Shown: positions 7,681 to 14,881 of the stretch, in pieces
Layout of the letters: each line of letters starts with the position of its first letter
Numbering within the stretch: position 1 is the first letter of the stretch
Origin: DAOWGG01 sp965369815
GTDB lineage: Bacteria > Patescibacteriota > Gracilibacteria > UM-FILTER-43-11
Direction of reading: 5' to 3'
NCBI GenBank assembly: GCA_965369815.1
Contig: CBDUQS010000021.1
Span: forward strand, 1-22,202
Length of the DNA: 22,202 nucleotides
The notes under the pieces: model-generated
The model's input: only the letters and a program-made list of their open reading frames with translations
What the model was told of the DNA's origin: nothing
Databases searched by the model: none
Program-made: the position numbers and the translations under genes

Positions 7681-7707
7681 ACACAGGAAACAGAACACAG
7701 GACACAG
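7681..7707 (+). repeat. ACACAGGA-type microrepeat after serS
   Basis: ACACAGGAAACAGAACACAGG is followed by another ACACAG directly after the serS stop. It is low-complexity intergenic text with no terminator shape. The rest of the gap up to 7797 is AT-rich and contains TATACA at 7771, a possible -10 for ftsH, but without a clear -35. Confidence 0.4.
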
Positions 7708-7797
7708 CTGATAATCAGTCGTTTCCTATTACCCTTTGTCTTGAATTTCAATACTTATATAAGGTAAGGTTATACATACAAACCAACTCTAAAAAAT

Positions 7798-9663
7798 ATG
7801 AAACAAATGCCTCCCCACCCCCCTCGTCCGCCGCAATTTCAGCCCCCTAAACGAAATAACAGTTTTGGGTATGTGATTTTGTTTGCATTGGTGCTGACGA
7901 TTGTTTATTACATTTTCAATCCGCAAGTCGCCACCGAAGACAAGCGTGTCGAAGAAATCCCAATTAGCCAGATGACGGCCAATTATCAAGATTTGCGCTT
8001 TTCAGAACTAGAGCTTAAAAATGGTAAAATTTACGCAACTGATAAGAACAAAAACCGTTATTTTGCTGTACGACCTGAGGGAGAAAGCTTAAAAGATTTG
8101 GGTTTTAGCGACCCAAGTAATCCCACTGAAGTTAAAGCGATTAGTACCGAAGCCACTGTATTTTGGATGAATGTTGTCTCTGGCTGGCTGCCGATTATTC
8201 TATTCGTTGCACTCATTATTTTTATGGTGAAGCAACTTGGAAAAGGGGCTAACAGTGCCTTTTCTTTCGGAAAGTCTCAAGCCCGTGTTTATTCTAAGGA
8301 TAGAAAAAAGAAAACCACCTTTAAAGATGTAGCGGGAATGGATGAATCGAAAGAGGAGCTCGTGGAAGTCGTCGATTTTTTAAAGAATCCAAAAAAATAC
8401 ACCAAAATCGGAGCGAAAATTCCTCGTGGTGTGATGCTTGTTGGAGCGCCTGGAACTGGTAAAACATTGCTTGCTCGCGCCGTCGCCGGCGAGGCGAATG
8501 TCCCTTTCTTCAGTATTTCTGGTTCAGAATTTGTCGAGATGTTTGTGGGCGTGGGAGCCAGCCGTGTACGAGATCTTTTTCAGAAGGCCAAGAAGAATGC
8601 ACCTTGTATTATTTTCATCGATGAAATCGACGCTGTTGGACGACAACGTGGTTTTGGTATGGGTGGTGGACACGATGAACGTGAACAGACTCTTAATCAG
8701 ATTTTGACGGAGATGGATGGCTTTGAGAACGAAACCAACGTAATTGTAATGGCGGCAACCAATCGCCCCGATATTCTGGATGCGGCCTTGATGCGTCCCG
8801 GTCGTTTTGATCGACGTGTGATTATTGATATGCCCAACTTAATAGAGCGTGAAGAGATTTTAAAAGTACACGCCCGCAACAAGCCATTGGAAACAAAAGT
8901 GGATTTAAAAACTATTGCTCGACAAACCCCTGGATTCAGCGGAGCAGATTTAGAAAACTTATTAAACGAAGCCGCTCTTTTAGCTGCCAAGAAGAATCAG
9001 AAAAAACTGAGGCATCACGATTTAGAATTAGCGGTTGAAAAAGTTGGACTTGGTCCTGAAAAGAAATCTCGGAAGCTATCTGAACAGGAGAAGAAAATCA
9101 CTGCCTATCATGAAGTTGGACACGCCTTAGTGGGGCATTTACTCCCTGGGTGCGATCCGATTCATAAGGTTTCCGTAATTCCACGCGGAATGGCTTTGGG
9201 AGTGACTTGGTCGATGCCAGAAAAAGAGATTTATCTGAAATCTGTTTCTAAATTTAAAGATGAAATTTGCTCTCTTTTGGGTGGATATATTTCTGAAAAG
9301 ACTTTCTTTGGCGAAGTGACCACAGGAGCTAGTAGCGATTTAAAACGCGCCACCAACATTGCTCGTAGCATGGTGACAGATTATGGAATGAGCTCCGAGA
9401 TCGGCCTTACTGTTTTTGGTGAGAAGGGAGGAGGGCAGTTCCTTGGGTCTGAAGTGACAACCTATAAAAATTACAGCGAAGAAATCGCTTCTAAAATCGA
9501 CAATGCAATCAGTAAGATTCTTAAGGAAGCTGAAGCTCGAACCATCAAGCTTATTGCTGATAACAAAACTTTGATGGATAAAATTTCTGAAGAACTTCTT
9601 AAGAAAGAAACGCTGAATGCAGAAGAATTTAATGCCTTCTTTCCGACTAAAAAATCAAAGTAA
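7798..9663 (+). CDS. ftsH: ATP-dependent zinc metalloprotease FtsH
   Basis: Membrane-anchored AAA+ protease that extracts and degrades membrane and unstable cytosolic proteins. The protein has 621 residues. The N-terminus is a proline-rich cytosolic stretch (5-17), then TM1 (about 23-41), a short extracytoplasmic domain (42-122) and TM2 (about 126-144). AAA module: Walker A GAPGTGKT (216-223), Walker B IIFIDE (271-276), pore/SRH segments RRVIID and the MRPGRFDRR arginine fingers (332-340). Protease module: zinc site HEVGH (438-442) and the third ligand Asp514 in TTGASSDL. The usual GGRAAE segment reads GGYISE here (495-500). It lacks an SD; the ATG follows AAAAAAT. It is followed after 17 nt by an Hsp20 gene, a plausible proteostasis operon. 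Confidence 0.98.
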   Translation: MKQMPPHPPRPPQFQPPKRNNSFGYVILFALVLTIVYYIFNPQVATEDKRVEEIPISQMTANYQDLRFSELELKNGKIYATDKNKNRYFAVRPEGESLKDLGFSDPSNPTEVKAISTEATVFWMNVVSGWLPIILFVALIIFMVKQLGKGANSAFSFGKSQARVYSKDRKKKTTFKDVAGMDESKEELVEVVDFLKNPKKYTKIGAKIPRGVMLVGAPGTGKTLLARAVAGEANVPFFSISGSEFVEMFVGVGASRVRDLFQKAKKNAPCIIFIDEIDAVGRQRGFGMGGGHDEREQTLNQILTEMDGFENETNVIVMAATNRPDILDAALMRPGRFDRRVIIDMPNLIEREEILKVHARNKPLETKVDLKTIARQTPGFSGADLENLLNEAALLAAKKNQKKLRHHDLELAVEKVGLGPEKKSRKLSEQEKKITAYHEVGHALVGHLLPGCDPIHKVSVIPRGMALGVTWSMPEKEIYLKSVSKFKDEICSLLGGYISEKTFFGEVTTGASSDLKRATNIARSMVTDYGMSSEIGLTVFGEKGGGQFLGSEVTTYKNYSEEIASKIDNAISKILKEAEARTIKLIADNKTLMDKISEELLKKETLNAEEFNAFFPTKKSK

Positions 9664-9680
9664 TTTAACGTCACTTTATT

Positions 9681-10118
9681 ATGAATCAAGTCCGAATTAA
9701 AGAGCCTACGCATATCACCATTCCTGCTTCAAAAGAAGCTCAGCCTATGGTGCCCGAGAACCTCTCTCAATCCCCTGAAGGATTTGGTCAGCTCCCAATT
9801 GATATTTTGGAAAGCGAAAAGGAAATTTTAGTGATCACTCCGATTGCTGGCGTGGATATGGATAAAACGGATATTGTTATTACAAATGATGTTTTGACGA
9901 TTCGTGGTGAACGTCAGACTGATCTTTCTGTTTTTAATTTTAAAAAGCGTGATTATTACGTTCAGGAATGTTTTTGGGGAAAGTTTTCCCGTTCGGTTAT
10001 TCTACCTGCCAATGCGGATGCCCAGAAAATCGAAGCCAATCAGAAAGATCATGTGCTTTACATTCGGATCCCTAAAAAGACTGGCATTCAGATGAGGATT
10101 GTAAAAATTAAGTCTTAA
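9681..10118 (+). CDS. Hsp20/alpha-crystallin small heat-shock protein
   Basis: The protein has 145 residues. The alpha-crystallin domain spans about 38-132: LPIDILESEKEILVITPIAG (38-57), VLTIRGERQ (71-79), YYVQECFWGKFSRSVILP (92-109) and a final VLYIRIPK (125-132) strand. Small Hsps hold unfolded proteins as ATP-independent holdases. The C-terminal tail is short (IQMRIVKIKS) and lacks a strict I-x-I motif, though V-K-I is present. It lies 17 nt behind ftsH, so the two probably share a transcript. The sequence TTTATT precedes the ATG instead of an SD. Confidence 0.9.
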   Translation: MNQVRIKEPTHITIPASKEAQPMVPENLSQSPEGFGQLPIDILESEKEILVITPIAGVDMDKTDIVITNDVLTIRGERQTDLSVFNFKKRDYYVQECFWGKFSRSVILPANADAQKIEANQKDHVLYIRIPKKTGIQMRIVKIKS

Positions 10119-10123
10119 TTTTT
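10103..10123. terminator. AT-only palindrome over the Hsp20 stop codon, possible weak terminator
   Basis: AAAAATTAA, loop GTC and TTAATTTTT form a perfect 9-bp inverted repeat that includes the stop codon and ends in a T run. It has no GC pairs, so termination would be weak. It could work in either direction. Confidence 0.35.
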
Positions 10124-10144
10124 AGTCTCAAGTGCGAGTGCGAG

Positions 10145-10166
10145 CCTGCCTGCCGGCAAAGGCAGG
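10145..10166. repeat. GC-rich palindrome (CCTGCCT...AGGCAGG) in an AT-rich spacer
   Basis: CCTGCCT, an 8-nt loop containing GCCGGC, then AGGCAGG form a hairpin between hsp20 and galU. TCTCAAG occurs on both sides (about 10126 and 10167), and GTGCGA is iterated in front of it. No T run follows, so it is more like a REP-type insert than a terminator. Confidence 0.5.
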
Positions 10167-10209
10167 TCTCAAGATGACCACTTAACACCTAAGATTCATA
10201 CCTTTAATT

Positions 10210-11013
10210 ATGAGAATAAGGAAAGCAGTATTACCGGTGGCGGGAAAAGGAACGCGTTTTTTGCCTGCTACCAAAGTGGTTCCCAAGGAGCTTCTTCCGA
10301 TTGTCGATAAACCGGTTATTCAGTATTTGGTGGAAGAAGCGGTTTTGAGCGGGATTGAAGAGATAATTTTTGTCATCGCTCCCGATAAGGAGCTAATTAA
10401 AGATCATTTTTCACCCAACAATGAGCTGGAAGCCCTTTTAGAGAAAAAGGGTAATCAGGCCCTTCTTGAAAAAGTGAAACCCATTCATAACTTGGCGAAA
10501 TTCACCTATGTTTATCAAAATGAGCCCCTTGGAGATGGCCATGCTATTTTACAGGCGGAAGAAGCGGTAAATGGTGAACCTTTTGTTGTTCTTTTTGGGG
10601 ATGATATTGTAAAACACAATATTCCTGCCGCTCAGCAGCTAATGAATCATTTTAATGGTGAGAGTATTTTGGCGGTTGAGCGAATTCCTAAAGAAAAAAG
10701 TTCTTTATATGGAATGATCCAACCAGGTGACCAGTCGGATCGACTTTGCGAAGTCTTGGATATGATTGAAAAACCTAATCCAGATGAATCCCCTAGCGAC
10801 CTTGGAATTATTGGGAAGTATATTTGCCCTCCAGAAATTTTTCAGGCGCTCAAAAAGGCTCCACAAGGAAAAGATGGTGAAATTCGACTGATTGATGGCT
10901 TTAATGAACTGAAGAGTTCTCAGAAAATATGGGCTGTTGAAATTGAAGGAGAGCGATTCGATACAGGTAACCCTGAGGGGCTAACAGCGGCAAGCAATGC
11001 CTATCTTCGCTAA
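10210..11013 (+). CDS. galU: UTP-glucose-1-phosphate uridylyltransferase
   Basis: Makes UDP-glucose from UTP and glucose-1-phosphate for envelope glycans. The protein has 267 residues, a little shorter than most GalU proteins (about 290). The nucleotide-binding opening is VLPVAGKGTRFLPATK (7-22) followed by PKELLPIVDKPVIQYLVEEA (25-44). Further matches are FVVLFGDDIV, which carries the metal-binding Asp pair, SLYGMI and VLDMIEKP in the middle, and GEIRLIDGFNEL and ERFDTGNPEGL toward the end, all typical of bacterial GalU rather than RmlA. The start is the ATG after TTTAATT; no SD is seen. There is no partner gene for glycan assembly nearby. Confidence 0.95.
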   Translation: MRIRKAVLPVAGKGTRFLPATKVVPKELLPIVDKPVIQYLVEEAVLSGIEEIIFVIAPDKELIKDHFSPNNELEALLEKKGNQALLEKVKPIHNLAKFTYVYQNEPLGDGHAILQAEEAVNGEPFVVLFGDDIVKHNIPAAQQLMNHFNGESILAVERIPKEKSSLYGMIQPGDQSDRLCEVLDMIEKPNPDESPSDLGIIGKYICPPEIFQALKKAPQGKDGEIRLIDGFNELKSSQKIWAVEIEGERFDTGNPEGLTAASNAYLR

Positions 11014-11076
11014 ATTTTGAATTATATCAGACCATAAAATAGACTTGACTGTCTCTTTCGTTTTAGGTAAAAATAC

Positions 11077-11105
11077 TTGAGTTTCCCCCTAAAATAAGGT
11101 ACAAT
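11077..11105 (+). promoter_or_regulatory. Promoter for the TPR gene
   Basis: TTGAGT, a 17-nt spacer and TACAAT lie 26 nt before the TPR start. A second, overlapping candidate (TTGACT at 11045, 17 nt, TAAAAA at 11068) lies just upstream, so two tandem promoters are possible. Confidence 0.6.
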
Positions 11106-11131
11106 GATATAACAACTTCATTAAAAAGCTT

Positions 11132-11788
11132 ATGACTTCTGACCAGGATGAAAACATGTACCCAAGCCATATAATGGCTGCACTTGAAGAGATTGAAACT
11201 CTCAAACTTAATGGTGAGCATGAAAAATCAATCGACTATGCGCAAAAGCTTTTGTGTGACGATCCTAATTGTGTTGCTGCCCTAGAAGAGATTGCCGATA
11301 ACTATGTAAGCCTTGATCAATTTGATCGTGCTGAAAAAGCGGCTGCTCATGTATTAAAGTTGGATAAAGAAAGTTACACGGGTCACTACATTCTTGGATT
11401 CCTTTCTTCTCATCAACAAGATTGGGTTAAAGCGGTTGGTAATCTAAAAAAAGCCAATACCCTTCATCCTAATAATCCAGAAATCCTTCGATGTCTTGGG
11501 TGGGCTACCTTTAACACTAATAAGCGCAGTCAGGGAATGGTGATTTTAGAACGATCCCTTAATCTTGATCCAGAAAATAGCCTTACTTTATGTGACTTGG
11601 GTATTTGCAATCTTCAAACTAAACAGTTTGATCGAGCTGTTGAACTTTTAAAGCAGGCGATGGAAATTGATCCTGATAACCCTCGTGTTCAAGAATGTTA
11701 CCGAGCGGCAAAAGGATTCAGTGAACGCTACTCTACATTGGTTAATACGCCAAAAAAGAGAGCTCCACAGAGGAAATCTTTCAACTAA
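11132..11788 (+). CDS. Tetratricopeptide-repeat (TPR) protein, cytosolic
   Basis: The protein has 218 residues, with no signal peptide or membrane segment. About five consecutive 34-residue TPRs cover 14-183: for example HEKSIDYAQKLLCDDPN (30-46), FDRAEKAAAHVLKLDKE (64-80), WVKAVGNLKKANTLHPNN (97-114), SQGMVILERSLNLDPEN (132-148) and FDRAVELLKQAMEIDPDN (166-183), each with the Ala/Pro TPR consensus. A basic tail (PKKRAPQRKSFN) ends the protein. It is a protein-interaction scaffold; its partner cannot be inferred. It is transcribed from its own promoter, and the stop codon abuts the S23 element's left inverted repeat. Confidence 0.85.
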   Translation: MTSDQDENMYPSHIMAALEEIETLKLNGEHEKSIDYAQKLLCDDPNCVAALEEIADNYVSLDQFDRAEKAAAHVLKLDKESYTGHYILGFLSSHQQDWVKAVGNLKKANTLHPNNPEILRCLGWATFNTNKRSQGMVILERSLNLDPENSLTLCDLGICNLQTKQFDRAVELLKQAMEIDPDNPRVQECYRAAKGFSERYSTLVNTPKKRAPQRKSFN

Positions 11789-12264
11789 AAATCGAAAACC
11801 GAACTTCGAAAACCGAATATTTTGTATTTTAATTAAATAAGTGTAAATAAATGAATAAAGGGAATTTTAAGTATGTAGATTTAGAGGTACGCACTTTTGA
11901 GTACGCTAAAAATATTAGAAATTTTGTCAGAAAAATACCTAAAACACTGATCGTCTTTGATGATATAAAGCAGCTAATCAGATCCTCTGGTTCAGTTGGA
12001 GCTAACTATATTGAGGCCATTGAGAGCTTTAGCAATAAAGATTACATATATCGAATTAAAATATGCCGAAAAGAAGCCAAAGAAAGTTGCTTTTGGCTAA
12101 AATTAATTGACTTATCAAATTCTCCATCTTTAAGTGATGAGAATAAAATATTTGTAAAAGAGTCAACTGAGCTAATGAATATTTTTGGAAAAATCATTCG
12201 CAATAAAGAATCTGTCGTAAATCAACCGTCCTGATAAACAATTCGATTTTCGAAGTTCGATTTT
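11787..12264 (+). mobile_element. S23/IVS-like element bounded by inverted repeats
   Basis: The left arm (11787-11818) and the right arm (12241-12264) are inverted copies. The reverse complement of the right arm matches the left arm at 23 of 24 bases once a 7-base tandem insert (AACCGAA) in the left arm is allowed. Common text is AAAATCGAA, CTTCGAAAA and CGAAT. The only gene between the arms is the S23 four-helix-bundle gene. The same kind of protein is encoded inside 23S rRNA intervening sequences, where the flanks form a stem. Here the unit sits between two unrelated genes. Confidence 0.6.
11851..12234 (+). CDS. Four-helix-bundle protein, S23/IVS family
   Basis: The protein has 127 residues. 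It shows the family's signatures: FEYAKNIRNFVRKIPK (16-31), QLIRSSGSVGANYIEA (41-56) and DYIYRIKICRKEAKESCFWLKLI (64-86). The family (TIGR02436-like) folds as a four-helix bundle that forms a pentamer and is related to the Avd accessory protein of diversity-generating retroelements; its own function is not settled. It is more AT-rich than its neighbours and is flanked by inverted repeats. It ends TGA followed directly by TAA. No reverse transcriptase or template repeat is nearby, so a retroelement role is not supported here. Confidence 0.9.
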   Translation: MNKGNFKYVDLEVRTFEYAKNIRNFVRKIPKTLIVFDDIKQLIRSSGSVGANYIEAIESFSNKDYIYRIKICRKEAKESCFWLKLIDLSNSPSLSDENKIFVKESTELMNIFGKIIRNKESVVNQPS

Positions 12265-12283
12265 AAAAAATCTATCAAAACGG

Positions 12284-12289
12284 TAGAAT
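12284..12289 (+). promoter_or_regulatory. -10 box (TAGAAT) close to the nucleotidyltransferase start
   Basis: TAGAAT ends 9 nt before the ATG at 12299, which would give a transcript with an almost absent 5' leader. The -35 region is poor (TTTTAA at 17 nt). Confidence 0.4.
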
Positions 12290-12298
12290 GAGTTTATT

Positions 12299-12712
12299 AT
12301 GATAAAAAAAGACAGAGTAAAGGTGATGGGCTTTGGCACGTTTGATGGGGTTCACCCAGGGCATTTGAGCTATTTAAAACAATTACATGCGCTGGGAGAT
12401 GAGGTGATTATTGTGGTTGCACGAGATAAAAACGTTGAAAAAATCAAAAATTCCCTACCTTCCTATAACGAAGAGGATCGGCTCAATGAACTCCGTCAGA
12501 TCAAACTGGTAGACAGAGTTATTCTTGGGAACGAGACTGACTTTTATCAAGTTATTCGTGATCACAAACCTGATGCTATTGGATTGGGATATGATCAAAA
12601 GGCCGATATTGAAACCCTTAAAAGCCTATTCCCCACTATTGAAGTGATTCGACTGAAAGCCTTCGAGCCAGAAAAGCATAAATCGAGCCTACTTAACAAA
12701 ATTAAGAATTAA
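12299..12712 (+). CDS. Cytidylyltransferase-like nucleotidyltransferase (FAD synthase/TagD type)
   Basis: The protein has 137 residues. GFGTFDGVHPGHLSYLKQ (11-28) is the nucleotidyltransferase HxGH site with its preceding G-T-F-D; the family also has RLNELRQIKLVDRVILG (about 61-77) and a later IGLGYDQ. The size and the L-x-x-I-K-x-V-D pattern fit the archaeal RibL FAD synthase, glycerol-3-phosphate cytidylyltransferase and related small enzymes. It would transfer AMP or CMP to a phosphorylated substrate such as FMN. The usual ISS(T/S) motif near the end reads KSS here. Which substrate is used cannot be decided from the sequence. There is no SD and the leader may be only a few bases. Confidence 0.8.
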   Translation: MIKKDRVKVMGFGTFDGVHPGHLSYLKQLHALGDEVIIVVARDKNVEKIKNSLPSYNEEDRLNELRQIKLVDRVILGNETDFYQVIRDHKPDAIGLGYDQKADIETLKSLFPTIEVIRLKAFEPEKHKSSLLNKIKN

Positions 12713-12728
12713 AAATTAAGAGTTAACC

Positions 12729-12757
12729 TTGTTGCTGAGAGGGTTTTTTCGTATAAT
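12729..12757 (+). promoter_or_regulatory. Promoter for ftsX-recO
   Basis: TTGTTG, a 17-nt spacer and a perfect TATAAT precede ftsX by 22 nt. The spacer ends GGTTTTTTCG, almost identical to the SLH gene promoter at 4657. Confidence 0.7.
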
Positions 12758-12779
12758 CAGATTAAGATAAAAAATAAAA

Positions 12780-13745
12780 ATGAAAAGTCCGCTACAAAAA
12801 AGGATTATTTGGCTCGAACGAGTGCTTAAAAACGGTTGGCATAATTTGATGCGCAACAAGGTTTTAACGGTAGCCACTACTCTGATTATTGCTTTGATGT
12901 TTTTTGTATTTAATTTAATTTTAGCTCTTAGCTATGCTAGTGATTCGGTGATTCTATCGGTGGGACGAAAAGTAGATATTCGAGTTGAGATTCAATCAGG
13001 AGTAGAGAATTACACCATTCAAACTTTAAAAAACCGACTGAGTGAGCTTCAGGAAATCGATGAAATTGTTTTTATTAGCCAAGAGGAAGCACTGAGAGGC
13101 TTTGGTACCAAATATCCTAATGTTATTTCTTTTTTGGAGAACAACAACCTAAAGAACCCCCTCCCCAATGTGTTACGCATTGTGGGGAGCGATGTGTCTG
13201 TGAATAATCAGATCATTGAATTCCTATCCGACCCTCAATTTGCACGTATTATCAATCAAGATAAATTGGAAAATGATACGGAGCAAAAAAGTCGAAACGA
13301 AAAAATCCTAAACATCACCCAGTTTATTAAAGGGGTTGGCTTGTGGCTCAATATAATATTTGCAGTGGTAGCGATTTTGATTATTTTCAATAGCATTAAT
13401 TTAAGCATTCACACCCATCGTCACGAAATCAACATTATGCGCCTGGTGGGGGCCAACAAAAACTTCATTCGTGGAGGGTATGTTGTTGAAGGACTTATTT
13501 ACGCTGTTACTGCTCTGATCATCAGCCTGGTTCTTTCTCAATTAACACTTCTTTACTTAAGCAAAAACCTAATTGGAGTGATTAGCAATGAAAGCTTATT
13601 GGTTGGCCTCGATGCCGTTCTTTTGCATTTTGAGGATAACTTTTGGCTCACTTTCACCTGGCAGCTTTTCGGAGCTGTTCTGGTTGGTCTTTTTAGTAGC
13701 TTTTTGGCAATTGAACTTTATCTAAAAAAGAAATTCTCCTTCTAG
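12780..13745 (+). CDS. ftsX: Cell-division ABC-transporter-like permease FtsX
   Basis: FtsX works with the ATPase FtsE to control peptidoglycan hydrolases at the division site. The protein has 321 residues with the standard topology: cytosolic N-terminus with W-H-N-L-M-R-N-K (20-27), TM1 (about 30-52), a large extracytoplasmic domain (54-180) with the VDIRVEIQSGV and IDEIVFISQEEA text, then TM2 (about 186-208), TM3 (about 236-260) and TM4 (about 292-314). HTHRHEINIMRLVGANKNFIR (211-231) is the conserved cytosolic loop with the R-x-x-E-I-x-x-M-R-L-V-G-A signature. No ftsE gene is next to it, unlike the usual ftsEX pair. Its stop is one base before the recO start, so the two are translationally close. 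Confidence 0.92.
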   Translation: MKSPLQKRIIWLERVLKNGWHNLMRNKVLTVATTLIIALMFFVFNLILALSYASDSVILSVGRKVDIRVEIQSGVENYTIQTLKNRLSELQEIDEIVFISQEEALRGFGTKYPNVISFLENNNLKNPLPNVLRIVGSDVSVNNQIIEFLSDPQFARIINQDKLENDTEQKSRNEKILNITQFIKGVGLWLNIIFAVVAILIIFNSINLSIHTHRHEINIMRLVGANKNFIRGGYVVEGLIYAVTALIISLVLSQLTLLYLSKNLIGVISNESLLVGLDAVLLHFEDNFWLTFTWQLFGAVLVGLFSSFLAIELYLKKKFSF

Positions 13746-13746
13746 T

Positions 13747-14484
13747 ATGAATAAGCACTTCAGTACCACTGGCATTGTGATTCGGAAGGTTGATTTTGGA
13801 GAAGCGGATCGCATTGTAACGGTTCTTACTGAAGATATTGGTAAGATTGACTGTATTGCCAAAGGAGCTCGTCGACTAAAAAGTAGATTTTGTGGGCGAC
13901 TGGAGCTTTTTTCTGAAATTCAAATCACTTGTTATCAAGGAAGATCCTTGGTGTGTTTAAATGAAGCTCATTTGATTGATGGATTTCCGGACGTCAAAGA
14001 AACCGATCGACATCGAGTGCTTTTTTACATTGCTGAGCTCACCCATCGCCTTATTCAAGATCAGCAGCAGATTGAAGGGGTCTATCCCCTCCTTCGCGAA
14101 GCAATCAATCATCTAAAAGAAGAAAATAAAACCGATGTCATTTTGCACACTTACTTAGTAAAACTACTCACTCTTTCTGGATTTCTTTCTCCTTGGAACC
14201 AATGTGCTACCTGTAATGAAACCTTAAACATTGAACACCCTATCCACTTAGGAGATGATGCAAATGTAGTTTGCCAAAGCTGTAGCAATCCCGCCCATCG
14301 CCGTATTGAAGCTCCTTTGATTAAATGGGTGAATTTTATGCAACATTACCCCTTACCAAGCGCATTAAAGGTTCAAGTAGAAGAAAGGGATCATGAGTCG
14401 GTTTGGCTATGGCTTCAGGGAGTTCTTGGAAATCTTTTGAACACACCGATGAAATCGGAAAGCTTTTTGCAATCTGTCGCCTAA
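13747..14484 (+). CDS. recO: DNA repair protein RecO
   Basis: RecO helps RecR load RecA on SSB-coated single-stranded DNA. The protein has 245 residues, normal for the family. The N-terminal OB fold (about 5-80) shows TGIVIRKVDFGEADRIVTVLT (8-28) and a G-A-R-R-L-K-S-R-F motif (40-48). A helical domain follows. A zinc-binding four-cysteine motif is at C153-x2-C156 and C176-x2-C179 in a C-A-T-C...C-Q-S-C arrangement. The start follows the ftsX stop by one base, and there is no separate promoter. Confidence 0.95.
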   Translation: MNKHFSTTGIVIRKVDFGEADRIVTVLTEDIGKIDCIAKGARRLKSRFCGRLELFSEIQITCYQGRSLVCLNEAHLIDGFPDVKETDRHRVLFYIAELTHRLIQDQQQIEGVYPLLREAINHLKEENKTDVILHTYLVKLLTLSGFLSPWNQCATCNETLNIEHPIHLGDDANVVCQSCSNPAHRRIEAPLIKWVNFMQHYPLPSALKVQVEERDHESVWLWLQGVLGNLLNTPMKSESFLQSVA

Positions 14485-14491
14485 AAATTGT

Positions 14492-14519
14492 TTGCATTCT
14501 TGAGGGATTTTGTTAGAAT
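14492..14519 (+). promoter_or_regulatory. Promoter of the tRNA-Gly locus
   Basis: TTGCAT, a 16-nt spacer and TAGAAT lie 14 nt before the broken tRNA copy starting at 14534. This is where the original tRNA-Gly promoter would be expected. Confidence 0.55.
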
Positions 14520-14533
14520 TTTCTTTGTGTTCT

Positions 14534-14620
14534 GCGGGTACCCGCCTACCACAAGTCGGGTAAATAGCTCAGTTGGCTACCCGCCGTACCGAACGGTACG
14601 TTCGGGCGGGGAGCGTCGCC
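14534..14620 (+). pseudogene. Broken 5' copy of tRNA-Gly carrying two palindromic inserts
   Basis: Three blocks repeat the first 32 bases of the intact tRNA-Gly gene in order: GCGGGTA (14534-14540), ATAGCTCAGTTGGCTA (14564-14579) and GAGCGTCGCC (14611-14620). Between them sit two inserts, about 14541-14562 and 14580-14610. The copy stops exactly at the end of the 5' strand of the anticodon stem; the anticodon loop and all of the 3' half are missing, and the GIY-YIG gene follows. Confidence 0.7.
14580..14610. repeat. GC-rich palindrome inserted in the D-arm region of the broken tRNA
   Basis: CCCGCC, a GTA bulge and CCGAACG pair with CGTTCGG and GCGGG(G) across a GTA loop. With the preceding TA it begins TACCCGCC. 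The smaller insert just upstream (about 14539-14562) also opens TACCCG and closes CGGGTA, so both belong to one TACCCG-type palindrome family. Confidence 0.6.
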
Positions 14621-14641
14621 AAATGGATAAGAGAATTTAGA

Positions 14642-14881
14642 ATGTATTATGTGTATATAATCGAGAGCCAAGATAATTTGGCTCAATACGTAGGGATGTC
14701 GGCATTTCCAAATAAAAGACTACTGGATCACAATCGAGGAAAAGTACAATCAACACGATCAAGTATTCCTTGGAAGATCATTCATACTGAATCTTTTAAT
14801 GACCGTCCCCAAGCTCGGATAAGAGAAAAATATCTTAAATCTGCAGCTGGAAGAAGGTTTAGAAAAAATTTGCGGGTATAG
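14642..14881 (+). CDS. GIY-YIG (URI) nuclease-domain protein in the tRNA-Gly locus
   Basis: The protein has 79 residues, the size of the single-domain UPF0213/YhbQ-type GIY-YIG proteins. The motif pair appears as YVY (3-5) and YVG (16-18), followed by Arg26/Arg27, the S-T-x-S-S-x-P-W pattern and the metal-ligand Glu62 in REKYLKS. The ATG at 14642 is preferred because it aligns with the usual M-x-Y-V-Y-I-L start; the frame is open from 14573 but runs through the tRNA fragment. The stop codon TAG is part of the intact tRNA-Gly (overlap 14872-14881). It lies between a broken 5' copy and the complete tRNA-Gly, suggesting homing-type insertion. Free-standing members are found in many genomes with uncertain roles, so activity is inferred. 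Confidence 0.85.
   Translation: MYYVYIIESQDNLAQYVGMSAFPNKRLLDHNRGKVQSTRSSIPWKIIHTESFNDRPQARIREKYLKSAAGRRFRKNLRV

Noticed and set aside
11851..12234. S23/Avd-like gene as part of a diversity-generating retroelement
   Set aside because: No reverse transcriptase, template repeat or variable repeat is visible in the window; the sequence fits the plain S23/IVS family.
12780..13745. Missing ftsE as evidence of a non-functional FtsX
   Set aside because: Only this window is visible; ftsE may lie elsewhere in the genome and FtsX itself looks intact.
14573..14641. N-terminal extension of the GIY-YIG protein
   Set aside because: It is encoded by the broken tRNA and palindrome; the conserved family start is the Met at 14642.
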